Source: CAVQDV01 sp963711375
GTDB lineage: Bacteria; Pseudomonadota; Gammaproteobacteria; Coxiellales; Coxiellaceae
NCBI GenBank assembly: GCA_963711375.1
Contig: CAVQDV010000003.1
Span: forward strand, 1 to 64,000
Direction: 5' to 3'
Length of the DNA stretch: 64,000 nucleotides
Part shown: in pieces, positions 10,048-18,427 of the stretch
Position numbering within the stretch: position 1 is the first letter of the stretch
Layout: every line of letters begins with the position of its first letter
Notes under the pieces: model-generated
What the model was told of the DNA's origin: nothing
Databases searched by the model: none
The model's input: the letters and a program-made list of their open reading frames with translations, nothing else
Made by a program: the position numbers and the translations under genes

Positions 10048-11268
10048 TCAAGACACTAAGACATCGCCTACTGTCATTTTGACAGTATTGAAACTGAAGG
10101 AAACAAAGAGGGCTATGAAGGAGGAAAGCGGAAGCAAAATCATCTCATTATGACAATACTGAAGTAATACCCCGAATAATGCTTGCATTAACGCACTGAG
10201 CACCATCACCAAAAATGTGGTCATCCCAACAATAGAGGCAAAATTCACTGAAGTTGTTGTATGTAAAATTTGAGGATAAATAAGGGTTTGTGCGCTCGCT
10301 AAAAACCCCAAAGTAATGAACAAAATCGTTAAAAACCAATAGGATAATTCAAAATTAAAAAAAATAAGCAGGGCTAGAAAGAACATCAAGGCTGGTGCTA
10401 AAAGCATTATTGATTTACGAGTTTTCTGACTTTGGGAAAGCCAGCCGATGAGCGGGCAACCCAACATGAGTCCCAAAAACATTAGAGAAAGTAAAAAACC
10501 CGCGTTTTCCCTCGTTAAGTGATAACATTGGACCAGATAGATATTGCCCCATAAACTGCCTAAAAATAAGATAGGGGCATTAACCAAACTGGCGTAAAAA
10601 CCACACAAGTATAAATTCTTATTCTTCAGATATCCCTTAAACCCAAGGGGTGATGAAGAATTCTTGATTTTAAAGCCTGGTTTAACATCTAATTTTTTTC
10701 GATAGGCTATTAACCCTAGACAAATTATCAAGCCCAAAATAAAATCGACCAAAAAAGCATAATGTAGCCCAAAATCATCTACCAAATGGATAAAAGGTGC
10801 TTGCCCACTCATTCCAAAAAAAATTACTAATGCCGATATTATTCCCATCATCAATGAAAAGTGCTGATAATAAAATACCGATACGAAGCGCATGCAACAA
10901 ACAAAGGAAAAGCTATAGCCCAAGCCCGTTAAAATTCTGGCTATTACGAGAAAATGGAAAGACTGTGTGAATAAAAAAAACATTGCACCTAACAAAGAAA
11001 TGAAGGAAGCGAAAATAACCAGATTTTTGATAGAATGATTATTTAACATTATTCCTGCCAGTAAAAAAAATACTCCCGCCGAAAGAAAAAATGCAGATGA
11101 TAAGGAACTTATTTCAAAAGGAGAAAATTGATAGGTGCTGATTAATAATTGACTAATTGAATTTAATATTGTATCTTGGAAAAAAGAATGCGAGAAAAAT
11201 AGAACTAAAAATAGTATCGCAGGAAAAGAATTAAATTTTCTTTCATTAATCAGGTTATTTGAAGCCAT
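10048..11268 (-). CDS. MFS family transporter
   Basis: This protein of about 406 residues has roughly twelve hydrophobic segments arranged as two sets of six with a longer central polar loop near residues 190-210, as in major facilitator superfamily carriers. An RxxxGxG-like stretch (ILTGLGYSFSFV) fits the family. The substrate cannot be told from sequence. The longest reading frame starts at a TTG (11280); the ATG at 11268 is preferred here. It overlaps the end of the LuxR-type gene by 14 bp, which suggests translational coupling and control by that regulator before it was disrupted. Confidence 0.75.
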   Translation of the reverse strand: MASNNLINERKFNSFPAILFLVLFFSHSFFQDTILNSISQLLISTYQFSPFEISSLSSAFFLSAGVFFLLAGIMLNNHSIKNLVIFASFISLLGAMFFLFTQSFHFLVIARILTGLGYSFSFVCCMRFVSVFYYQHFSLMMGIISALVIFFGMSGQAPFIHLVDDFGLHYAFLVDFILGLIICLGLIAYRKKLDVKPGFKIKNSSSPLGFKGYLKNKNLYLCGFYASLVNAPILFLGSLWGNIYLVQCYHLTRENAGFLLSLMFLGLMLGCPLIGWLSQSQKTRKSIMLLAPALMFFLALLIFFNFELSYWFLTILFITLGFLASAQTLIYPQILHTTTSVNFASIVGMTTFLVMVLSALMQALFGVLLQYCHNEMILLPLSSFIALFVSFSFNTVKMTVGDVLVS

Positions 11269-11554
11269 TGCTGGACTCAAAAAGGTTTAGAAGTTGAGTT
11301 CGACTATAGCATTCCAACCGTCTCATCGCGTTATAAAGGTAGGATTTTGTTGTTCTGGGAGTCAATTTCAAAATGCCAGCAATTTCTTTAATAGATTTTC
11401 CTTTATATAAAAACATTAATATCTGATACTCCTGTTTAGTCACATACCCATTATTGTGGTCTTCTAATATGTAATACCGATCAACTGGGGTATTCTTTAA
11501 AAATTCTTTTTCTTTTTCAGAAAAATTAGTTATTACGCCAGTCCCTGTTAATTC
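11255..11554 (-). pseudogene. LuxR-type regulator, C-terminal HTH part (split by IS66)
   Basis: This is the 3' part of a regulator gene cut by the IS66 element to its right. Read through from the element end, it gives ELTGTGVITNFSEKEKEF followed by a LuxR/NarL-type helix-turn-helix (KGKSIKEIAGILKLTPRTTK). Removing the IS and one copy of the 8-bp duplication joins it in frame to the N-terminal part ending at 14392, giving a protein of about 273 residues. A GTG at 11443 could let the HTH part alone be made (62 residues). Its stop codon overlaps the MFS gene start, so it probably controlled the downstream operon. Confidence 0.85.
11547..11554. repeat. IS66 target-site duplication, left copy (GTTAATTC)
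   Basis: The 8-bp sequence GTTAATTC directly abuts the left IS end and recurs at the right end. Eight-base duplications are characteristic of the IS66 family. Confidence 0.93.
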
Positions 11555-11625
11555 GTAAGCGGTTTATAACCGCCATTCTTTCGAATTAAATTTTCATCTG
11601 ACATAGTGTTTTAATCCTAAACGAG

Positions 11626-12006
11626 ATGGAGACACCGATGGCAGAGCTGGAATATAAAATCCTAGAAAATACAAATAAAAACAAATCTGAATCATTTTGG
11701 CGGCAACATCATGAGGCTTGCATAATGAGTGGATTGAGTCGATCTAAATATTGCCGTCAGCATCAACTTGTCTATTATCAATTTTTATACTGGTGCCGAA
11801 AATTCGATTCACGCGCCGTATCGAAAAATGAAGATTCTTCAGCCGAAAAAGATTTTTTACGCGTGCAATTTAAATTAGAAGAATCATCCATTTCACATAC
11901 CATCGCACTGTGCACTCTGGAGATCGACAAGCATCATCGACTTTTAATTCACACAGCGAATGCCATTGAGCTTGTGCTGAGTGCGCTGAGAAGACGCTCA
12001 TGTTGA
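11626..12006 (+). CDS. tnpA: IS66 TnpA (accessory, HTH-like)
   Basis: This first gene of the IS66 element (126 residues) matches the small IS66 TnpA/OrfA proteins in size and position. It contains the family-like stretch SGLSRSKYCRQHQLVYYQFLYW, a helix-turn-helix-type region near residues 30-55. It overlaps tnpB by 7 bp. An alternative ATG at 11638, four codons in, has a better Shine-Dalgarno (GGAG) and may be the true start. The second element copy encodes a close homologue at 17616. Confidence 0.85.
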   Translation: METPMAELEYKILENTNKNKSESFWRQHHEACIMSGLSRSKYCRQHQLVYYQFLYWCRKFDSRAVSKNEDSSAEKDFLRVQFKLEESSISHTIALCTLEIDKHHRLLIHTANAIELVLSALRRRSC

Positions 12007-12350
12007 TCGGATTTAATCAACCCATCTGGCTATATCAGCAGCCGATTGATTTCAGGAAACAGATTGACGGTTTGGTGATATTGGTGGCGGGCCAACTCAA
12101 TCTTAATCCGACCTCTGGCCAGCTCTTTATTTTTCGCAATCGGCAATCGAATAAAATTAAATTATTGTGGTGGGATAATAACGGATTTTGGCTATTCTAC
12201 AAACGCATTGAGAAAGGCCGCTTTAAGTTGCCAAAGATCAGCGATGCTTCGATTAATTTATCGAAGGATCAACTCAGTGTTTTGTTGGCTGGACTAAATT
12301 TTATGGAACAAAAATACTTCGAGCCTGTGACCGCGAAACATTTTTTTTGA
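12000..12350 (+). CDS. tnpB: IS66 TnpB (Orf2 family)
   Basis: This 116-residue protein has the IS66 Orf2 pattern: an N-terminal IWLYQQPIDFRKQIDGL, a central LFIFRNRQSNKIKLLWWDNNGFWLFYKRIEKGRF (split here as RNRQSNKIKLLWWDNNGF plus the flanking residues) and a C-terminal LLAGL. Its exact role in IS66 transposition is not settled. The ATG overlaps the tnpA stop, consistent with coupled translation. This copy is full length; the one at 17990 is frameshifted near its end. Confidence 0.9.
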   Translation: MLIGFNQPIWLYQQPIDFRKQIDGLVILVAGQLNLNPTSGQLFIFRNRQSNKIKLLWWDNNGFWLFYKRIEKGRFKLPKISDASINLSKDQLSVLLAGLNFMEQKYFEPVTAKHFF

Positions 12351-12439
12351 TCATAATATTTCCGAGAAAGTGTGTAAAAAAACCTGTTATTTCTAGAATA
12401 TTTTGCTATAATGCTCAACGAATTTAACAGGAAAAATAA

Positions 12440-14050
12440 ATGGGTTATTCCGTCATCATTAAAGAGCATGAAGACAAGATAAAGGCGCTTTCGGAAAGTT
12501 TTCATCTCGCATTGGAGGAGCTAAAACAAACAAAAGCCGAATTAAAATTATACCAAGCAAAATTCGACCAATCTTCACAGGCCTATAATCAATTATTATC
12601 TGCTTTTAAACAATCTCAGCGCCGCGTATTTGGCACGAGCTCTGAACGCTTCCTTGATAATTGTCCTGCTCAAGGCGATTTTTTTTCTACGATTCAACCG
12701 AAAGCATATCCACCTATTGATGACGATGAACCAGACCCTAATCCCCCGATAAATATCAAGAGCAAAAAACGCAAAAAAAAGAACAAAGACTTCGCCAAAA
12801 ATCTGCCCCGCCGGGAAGTGATTATTCCGGCTAAAGAAAGAATGGAAGGCGATCATTTTTTACGATATGAAATCACCGAGCTTTTTAATTATATCCCTCC
12901 TGTTTATGAAATCATCGTGCAAAAGCGGGAAATCATCGTTCGAAAAAATCAAACGAACAATATTGCAACGATTATTACTGCACCAAATCCACCGCGGTTT
13001 TTGCCTCAAACAAAAGTCACGGAATCTTTTTTAGCGCACATCATTGTGGGCAAGCTCTATGATCGTCAGCCTTTGTATCATCAAGAAAAGAAATTCAAAC
13101 AGCGTTTTGATTTTATTTGTCCGCGTAACAAATTAGCGCGCTGGACGATTCAAAGCGCCAAGCGATTGCAACCGATCGTGAATCTTTTGCGCGATGAAGT
13201 GTTTGATTATGATATTGCCGGATGCGATCCCACGCACTTACAAGTGCTCAATGAACCTGGACGAAGAGCCGAACAAAAATCCTATCTTTATAGCATCCGA
13301 GGAGGGCCGCCGGAACGCCTAGTGAATTTATTCGAATATAATGCAGCAGAACACAAAGATTTTCTAGCTGATTGGTTTTCGGGTTACTCGGGTTATTTGC
13401 AAGTGGATGGCCAGAATATTTTTGAGTCTTTTTTGCAAGAGAAAAATATTCAGCTTGTGTTTTGTAATTCACACGCGCGCAGAAAATTTGAGCCCATTGC
13501 TCAAGCCGCAAAACAACCGGGGCTAGCGAATCAAATCATGCAATATTATCGCGCTATTTATAAAATCGAAAGGGAGGCTAAGAAAAGAAAGCTTAATCCT
13601 CGACAACGATATGCGCTGCGGCAAGAAAAAACCAAGCCCATTATGGAGAATATGTTTGCTTGGATGAAAGAAGTTGGCCCAACGACATTGCCTCAATCCC
13701 CCTTGGGAAAAGCGTTTCACTACGCTTTAACTCGAGAAAAAGGCTTAACATTATGTTTAGAAGATGGGCGCTTGGAAATCGATTCTAATTTAATTGAACA
13801 GCAAAATAAGAATTTTGCCTTAGCTCGAAATAATTTTATGTTTTCGTATTCTGTCGACGGCGCTCACGCGCTTGGTGTTCATATGAGTTTAATCTTCACT
13901 GCGTTAGCCCATGGGCTAGATCCTTATCATTATTACGTTCGTATTATGCAAGAAATTCCAAATTGTGAAAAAATTGAAGATTACGAAAAGTTATTGCCGT
14001 GGAATATATCGCTTTCTAGTGCCGTTCTTCTGCGTCAGAAAGCGGCATAA
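12440..14050 (+). CDS. tnpC: IS66 transposase TnpC
   Basis: This 536-residue DDE transposase has an N-terminal coiled coil (about residues 1-55), then a basic Pro/Lys-rich linker with many Lys (about 90-115) and a catalytic region. Candidate catalytic acids are the Asp in AGCDPTHLQV, the Asp in YLQVDGQNIF and the Glu in IDSNLIEQQNKNFALARNNF, matching the IS66 arrangement. A GTAA-rich leader with a modest ribosome site precedes the ATG. Compared with copy 2 (543 residues) it lacks a short repeat in the coiled coil. It should carry out the cut-and-paste or copy-paste reaction on the terminal repeats. Confidence 0.92.
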   Translation: MGYSVIIKEHEDKIKALSESFHLALEELKQTKAELKLYQAKFDQSSQAYNQLLSAFKQSQRRVFGTSSERFLDNCPAQGDFFSTIQPKAYPPIDDDEPDPNPPINIKSKKRKKKNKDFAKNLPRREVIIPAKERMEGDHFLRYEITELFNYIPPVYEIIVQKREIIVRKNQTNNIATIITAPNPPRFLPQTKVTESFLAHIIVGKLYDRQPLYHQEKKFKQRFDFICPRNKLARWTIQSAKRLQPIVNLLRDEVFDYDIAGCDPTHLQVLNEPGRRAEQKSYLYSIRGGPPERLVNLFEYNAAEHKDFLADWFSGYSGYLQVDGQNIFESFLQEKNIQLVFCNSHARRKFEPIAQAAKQPGLANQIMQYYRAIYKIEREAKKRKLNPRQRYALRQEKTKPIMENMFAWMKEVGPTTLPQSPLGKAFHYALTREKGLTLCLEDGRLEIDSNLIEQQNKNFALARNNFMFSYSVDGAHALGVHMSLIFTALAHGLDPYHYYVRIMQEIPNCEKIEDYEKLLPWNISLSSAVLLRQKAA

Positions 14051-14070
14051 ATTAACTTGAAGGAATTTTT

Positions 14071-14361
14071 ATGAGTGATCTTTTAAATCGAATTGCATTA
14101 ATTGAAAATGTGATGAGCCAGCCATTATCAAATGCGGCAAAAGTAATGAAATCCTTGGGTCAATTTTCTGGCTTGGTTCTATCGGATTTGTCGCACAAGG
14201 TAAGAAATAAACTTGAAAGCGAGCTCCTGGAGCTGAACCATATCGTCACCAAGAATAACATCAAGGCCAATGATGATTTTAGCAAAATGAACAAAAAAGA
14301 TCTTAAATGCATGATAGAAATTCTGAGCAAACTTTGCCATGAATTAAAAGGGATGGTTTGA
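14071..14361 (+). CDS. Fourth, small IS66-associated protein
   Basis: This 96-residue helical protein lies between tnpC and the right IS end with a good ribosome site (AAGGA). A homologue with the same start (M[SN]DLLNRIALIE) sits at the same place in copy 2, so it is a conserved passenger or accessory gene of this IS66 lineage. Typical IS66 elements have only tnpA, tnpB and tnpC. No function is recognised; a role in transposition control is inference. Confidence 0.7.
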   Translation: MSDLLNRIALIENVMSQPLSNAAKVMKSLGQFSGLVLSDLSHKVRNKLESELLELNHIVTKNNIKANDDFSKMNKKDLKCMIEILSKLCHELKGMV

Positions 14362-14387
14362 TTTCCAGGATGGGGTTTATAAACCGC

Positions 14388-14921
14388 TTACGTTAATTCT
14401 TGACCAGGTAGAGAAATTTTATTTTTTTCTGCAGCCCGAATAAGGCCTTGTGCCTTTTCTTTGAAGTAAAAATAAAAATGCTCCAAAATTTCAATCTTAT
14501 TTAAATAAAAGTCCAGCACATCAAAATTACCTCTATTAGTTGCGACCCCAATGATTTCATAATGCGTTTTGTGATTTTTAACAATATTCAACCAATAATC
14601 CGCATTGAATGACTCGCGTGCTGTTATGATCTGCTTTTCTGGAATACCAAGCTCCTGCAAATTAAGATAATGTCCGGATTTTAATGATGAGAAATCCACC
14701 TGAGGAACGACATATTTTTCAATATGAAAATGCTCTATCCAATCTGCGCGGTTACTTAAGGTCCAATAACTATTATCTTTGTAAGCCCTTGTGTAAATGA
14801 AGGTATTTATATTGAAACAATCGAATAATGGCCGACATATCTCATCCATCTCTTGAGCAGAGACTATGGATAGTAGTTTCTTCAGATCGTTATTTGACAT
14901 GACATTCCATTTAGCAATCAC
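14388..14921 (-). pseudogene. LuxR-type regulator, N-terminal part (split by IS66)
   Basis: This 5' part (177 codons) of the regulator ends at a stop created by the IS end (final residues GQELT). The fragment resembles the N-terminal ligand/sensor half of LuxR-type regulators of Legionella-like bacteria: mixed alpha/beta, with NADYWLNIV-like aromatic motifs and no HTH. The HTH lies beyond the IS at 11255-11554, and the two parts join in frame. As it stands, the protein would lack a DNA-binding domain. It is the first gene of the minus-strand run that continues with the MFS and adhesin genes, so the insertion may change their expression. Confidence 0.85.
14392..14399. repeat. IS66 target-site duplication, right copy (GTTAATTC)
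   Basis: This is a perfect copy of the 8-bp sequence at 11547-11554, directly after the right inverted repeat of the element. Confidence 0.93.
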
Positions 14922-15177
14922 ATTGCGTCAGATTCTACCTCTATAAAAGCAGTTAGCCTAGAGAATTTGAGCATTTATTGCTCAAAATCTAAGCCTAGCA
15001 GTAAGAGGCATCGCTCTTCGGTTGCAAAAATTACCAACAAAACTTTTTTCAAGGTCGGATTTCCCTGTAAATATGTCCCAATAATATCGCCCGTACACTT
15101 TAACGTGAATAGAACCATATTCAGAACTCGATTGAATCTAATTTATATAATGGACCAGAGCTGTTGGCAGCTTTGAC

Positions 15178-15567
15178 CTATCTGTTTGAAAAACCAAAAT
15201 ACAACAGAGAAATAGATACTAAAAATAAAATCCCGGCCACGAAACGCAGATAGATAGGATGAAGCAACACTTTACCCATTAATTTACCAAATAATTCAGG
15301 TAAATAAACGCGTACGATACCATTTATTAATGCAAACCAGGCAACCAAAGTAATTATCAGCGTCCAATTCCTTGTCCAAACGTTATGACAGACTACTAAA
15401 ATGGCACCCACTACTAGAAGTACTATGCCTGAGAAAAAGACGTAAAATTCATTATTAGCAAATTCCGATATCATATTCAAGAAAATACGAGGACGGGTAA
15501 GTGCTGTCATGCTCATTACCAACATGACAATACCAATGGTTTGGGCTAAAAAAATTGAAGTATGCAT
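15178..15567 (-). CDS. Small four-helix membrane protein
   Basis: This 129-residue protein has four hydrophobic segments, near residues 5-22, 42-60, 66-86 and 106-125. An AGGA ribosome site lies 8 bases before the ATG. No family is confidently recognised and no function is assigned. It is divergent from the flavoprotein gene, with about 190 bp of AT-rich promoter space between them. Confidence 0.7.
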   Translation of the reverse strand: MHTSIFLAQTIGIVMLVMSMTALTRPRIFLNMISEFANNEFYVFFSGIVLLVVGAILVVCHNVWTRNWTLIITLVAWFALINGIVRVYLPELFGKLMGKVLLHPIYLRFVAGILFLVSISLLYFGFSNR

Positions 15568-15754
15568 AATAAAATCCTTTTGTTGTTCCTAAGGCCCTAT
15601 TCTACCATTACTTTGGGCTTAAATTAAACCTTGCTACTCTTGCTTTTTTATGCGCTTTCATATTGTATGTTGGCTTCATCTAGAACTCATTTTATAATTC
15701 ATATAGAATATTTTCAAATATTCAATAATAAAGTTGAAATGCAGATTAAGGACA

Positions 15755-17137
15755 ATGCCTCAAATGAATAATGATATTTCTGTAGATATCGTCATAATCG
15801 GAGCAGGCACTGCAGGGATTTCAGCATTTAAAGAAGCCAGTAAAGTAACCCAAAAAATCATATTAATTGATCATGGGCCTCTGGGGACGACTTGTTCTCG
15901 AGTTGGGTGCATGCCCTCCAAAGCACTCATTCAAGCTGCCAATTATTTTCATGATAGAATTCATTTTGCAGAATTAGGCATTAGTGGCTCCAATCAATTA
16001 AAAATTAATATTCCATCTGTTATGAATCATGTTAGAAAATTGCGTGATCATTTTACTTTCGACACTATAAAATATCTTGAATCTTTGGGTAAGCAATTTA
16101 TTAAAGGAAATGTCGAATTTTGTGATGTAAATGTATTGCTAGTTAACCAAAAAAAAATTAAAGCTAAAAATATCATTATTGCAACGGGCACTTCCACAAA
16201 AATACCTAATGAATGGCAATTAACTGATCACCTAATATTAACTAATGAAAATTTATTTGAACAAGAAAATTTCCTAGAAAAAATTTCTGTTATCGGGGCC
16301 GGCCCCTTAGGACTCGAGCTGGGGCAAGTTTTGAGTCGATTGGGGATAAGAATTAATATTTTCAATTCACATGAATTTATTGGAAAAATAAGTGATCCCG
16401 TTGTTAATGATCGTGCGATACACATTTTTCAAAATGAATTTCCATTGTACTTAAATCGAAAAGCGATTGTTGAAAAAAATGAAAATTTAATTCACGTTCG
16501 GAGTGGTAATGATGTCCTAGTGTCTGATCAAATTTTAGCAGCCCTTGGTAATCGTCCAAATTTTGAAAAATTAAATTTGGAAAAATTGGGAATTAAATTT
16601 AATGAAAAAAAAATACCTTTTTATGATCAGGAAACCTTGAAAATCGATCAATGTCCAATTTACCTTGCCGGGGATGTAAGAGGTTCGAGACCCCTACTCC
16701 ACGAAGCCTATGATGATGGTCGAATTGCAGGATATAATGCAGTTCGAGAGCATAATCATCATTTTATTCGCCAAACACCGCTAATGATTACTTTCACACA
16801 ACCCAACATTGCAGTCATTGGAAAATCTTTTAAAGACTTACAAAATCAAGAAATTATTATTGGTGAAGTAAATTTTGAAAATCAAGGCCGTGCCAAAATT
16901 ATGCTTAAAAACAGTGGTGTCTTAAGAATTTATGCCGATAAAAAAGGTAAACTGCTGGGCTCAGAAATGATTGCTCCAGCAGGAGAACATCTAGCACACA
17001 TGATCGCTTTTGCAATACAACAAAATATGACGGTTTTTGATTTCTTAAAAACGCCGTTCTACCATCCAACTGTTGAAGAAGGAATGCGAACTGCTCTTAA
17101 AAATTTAGCGAAGCAAGCTAGTACATCACCTCACTAA
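15755..17137 (+). CDS. Dihydrolipoamide-dehydrogenase-like flavoprotein
   Basis: This is a class I pyridine nucleotide-disulphide oxidoreductase of about 460 residues. It has an N-terminal FAD-binding GxGxxG (VIIGAGTAGISA), the redox-active disulphide CSRVGCMPSK, a second nucleotide-binding GxGxxG (SVIGAGPLGLELG) and a second FAD motif (CPIYLAGDV). At the C-terminus is the dimer-interface His-Glu motif YHPTVEEG. The reaction is NAD(P)-linked thiol/disulphide exchange. Since no 2-oxoacid dehydrogenase genes are nearby, the natural disulphide substrate is open (lipoamide, or a mercuric- or glutathione-reductase-like role). The longest frame begins at a TTG (15734), but AAGGA directly upstream favours the ATG at 15755 or 15764. 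Confidence 0.85.
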   Translation: MPQMNNDISVDIVIIGAGTAGISAFKEASKVTQKIILIDHGPLGTTCSRVGCMPSKALIQAANYFHDRIHFAELGISGSNQLKINIPSVMNHVRKLRDHFTFDTIKYLESLGKQFIKGNVEFCDVNVLLVNQKKIKAKNIIIATGTSTKIPNEWQLTDHLILTNENLFEQENFLEKISVIGAGPLGLELGQVLSRLGIRINIFNSHEFIGKISDPVVNDRAIHIFQNEFPLYLNRKAIVEKNENLIHVRSGNDVLVSDQILAALGNRPNFEKLNLEKLGIKFNEKKIPFYDQETLKIDQCPIYLAGDVRGSRPLLHEAYDDGRIAGYNAVREHNHHFIRQTPLMITFTQPNIAVIGKSFKDLQNQEIIIGEVNFENQGRAKIMLKNSGVLRIYADKKGKLLGSEMIAPAGEHLAHMIAFAIQQNMTVFDFLKTPFYHPTVEEGMRTALKNLAKQASTSPH

Positions 17138-17161
17138 TCAAAACAAATCACTGCACACGAA

Positions 17162-17356
17162 TTAAGCCACCTTTTGCTTTGGAACTTTCGCTCCTTTTTT
17201 TCGAGCCTTTGACAAACCAATGGCAACAGCCTGCTTACGGCTTTTTACTTTTTTAAGCTTGGTGCCACTATGAGCCTTACCGAGCTTAAAACGATGCATT
17301 TCTTTTTTTACTTCTTTTTGTGCCGATTTACCATATTTTTTAGTTCTTTCAGTCAT
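17162..17356 (-). CDS. Small basic DUF6496-type protein
   Basis: This 64-residue, Lys/Arg-rich protein has the order expected of the DUF6496 family: a Lys-rich N-terminus, FKLGKAHSGTKLKKVKSRKQ, then AIGLSKARKKGAKVPK. It is probably a nucleic-acid-binding, histone-like protein; the function is not established. A strong ribosome site (GGGGGAG) precedes the ATG. It is convergent with the flavoprotein gene. Confidence 0.75.
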   Translation of the reverse strand: MTERTKKYGKSAQKEVKKEMHRFKLGKAHSGTKLKKVKSRKQAVAIGLSKARKKGAKVPKQKVA

Positions 17357-17615
17357 ACACTCCCCCGCTTACTTCCTACTAATAATTATAGCAGTTTGAG
17401 TGATTACTTCCACAATAATTCCTTCTCTTATATGACCGTTTAGGCTTAATAAAACAATTTTGACGCCATATTGCCTTGATGGCAGTCATTTCTTTATAGG
17501 TTTTTCGTGCGGGTTCAAGTGCGGCTTCCAAGCGCGTTTCATTTGTAAGCGGTTTATAACCCCCGTTCTTTCAAATTAAATTTTCATCTGACATAGTATT
17601 TTCATCTTAACCGAG

Positions 17616-17996
17616 ATGGAGACAACCATGACAGAACCAGAAAATAAAAATCAAAAAAACACGAATAAAAATGAACCCGAACCCTTGTGGCGGCGACATT
17701 ATGAGGCTTGCAAAATAAGCGGATTAAGCCGAGCAAAATATTGTCGTCAGCATCAACTTGTTTATTATCAATTTGCATACTGGAGTCGAAAATTCGATTC
17801 ACGCGCCGTATCGAAAAATGAATATTCCTCAGGCGAAAAAGATTTTTTACGTGTGCAATTTCAATCAGAAGAATCATCTAGTTCGCACACTCGTGCGTTG
17901 TGCACACTGGAAATCGACAAACATCATCGACTTTTAATTCACACAGTGAATGCCATTGAGCTCGTATTGAATGCACTGAGAAAACGCGCATGCTAA
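17616..17996 (+). CDS. tnpA: IS66 TnpA, copy 2
   Basis: This 126-residue homologue of the TnpA at 11626 shares the SGLSRAKYCRQHQLVYYQFAYW core. An internal ATG at 17628 with GGAG upstream may be the real start. It overlaps tnpB by 7 bp. The reading frame is intact although the element is otherwise decaying. Confidence 0.82.
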   Translation: METTMTEPENKNQKNTNKNEPEPLWRRHYEACKISGLSRAKYCRQHQLVYYQFAYWSRKFDSRAVSKNEYSSGEKDFLRVQFQSEESSSSHTRALCTLEIDKHHRLLIHTVNAIELVLNALRKRAC

Positions 17997-18319
17997 TAGG
18001 ATTTAATCAACCGATCTGGCTTTATCAACTGCCGATTGATTTCAGGAAGCAGATTGACGGTTTGGTGGTATTAGTGGCGGATCAATTAAATCTGAATCCG
18101 ACCTCTGGGCAACTCTTTATTTTCCGTAACCGCCAATCGAATAAAATTAAATTGCTGTGGTGGGATAATAACGGATTTTGGCTGTTCTACAAGCGCATTG
18201 AGAAAGGCCGTTTTAAGCTGCCAAAGATCAGCGATGCTTCGATTAATTTATCGAAGGATCACTCAGTGTTTTGTTGGCGGGACTCAATTTTATGGAACAA
18301 AAATACTTCGAGCATGTGA
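17990..18319 (+). pseudogene. tnpB: IS66 TnpB, copy 2 (frameshifted C-terminus)
   Basis: The first ~90 residues match TnpB of copy 1. Around 18260 one A is missing (GATCACTCAG against GATCAACTCAG in copy 1), so the last ~25 residues are replaced by an unrelated tail (HSVFCWRDSILWNKNTSSM). The conserved C-terminal LLAGL is lost, and the protein is probably non-functional. Confidence 0.85.
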
Positions 18320-18427
18320 CCGCGAAACATTTTTTTTGATCATAATATTTCGAAAAATATGTGTAAAAACCCTGTTATTTCTAGGATATTTTGCTATAAT
18401 GCAAAATGAATTTAACAGGGAAAACAA

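Larger units (their letters stand above)
11555..14391 (+). mobile_element. IS66-family insertion sequence, copy 1 (intact)
   Basis: This 2837-bp element is bounded by imperfect terminal inverted repeats (left GTAAGCGGTTTATAACC; right, read inward, GTAAGCGGTTTATAAACC) and by perfect 8-bp direct repeats GTTAATTC. It carries tnpA, tnpB, tnpC and a fourth small gene, all on the plus strand. It lies inside a LuxR-type regulator gene in the opposite orientation. Intact ends, duplications and reading frames indicate recent and possibly still active transposition. Confidence 0.93.

Noticed and set aside
14967..15176. 69-codon plus-strand frame between the split LuxR gene and the membrane protein gene
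   Set aside because: Poor ribosome site, irregular composition and no recognisable features.
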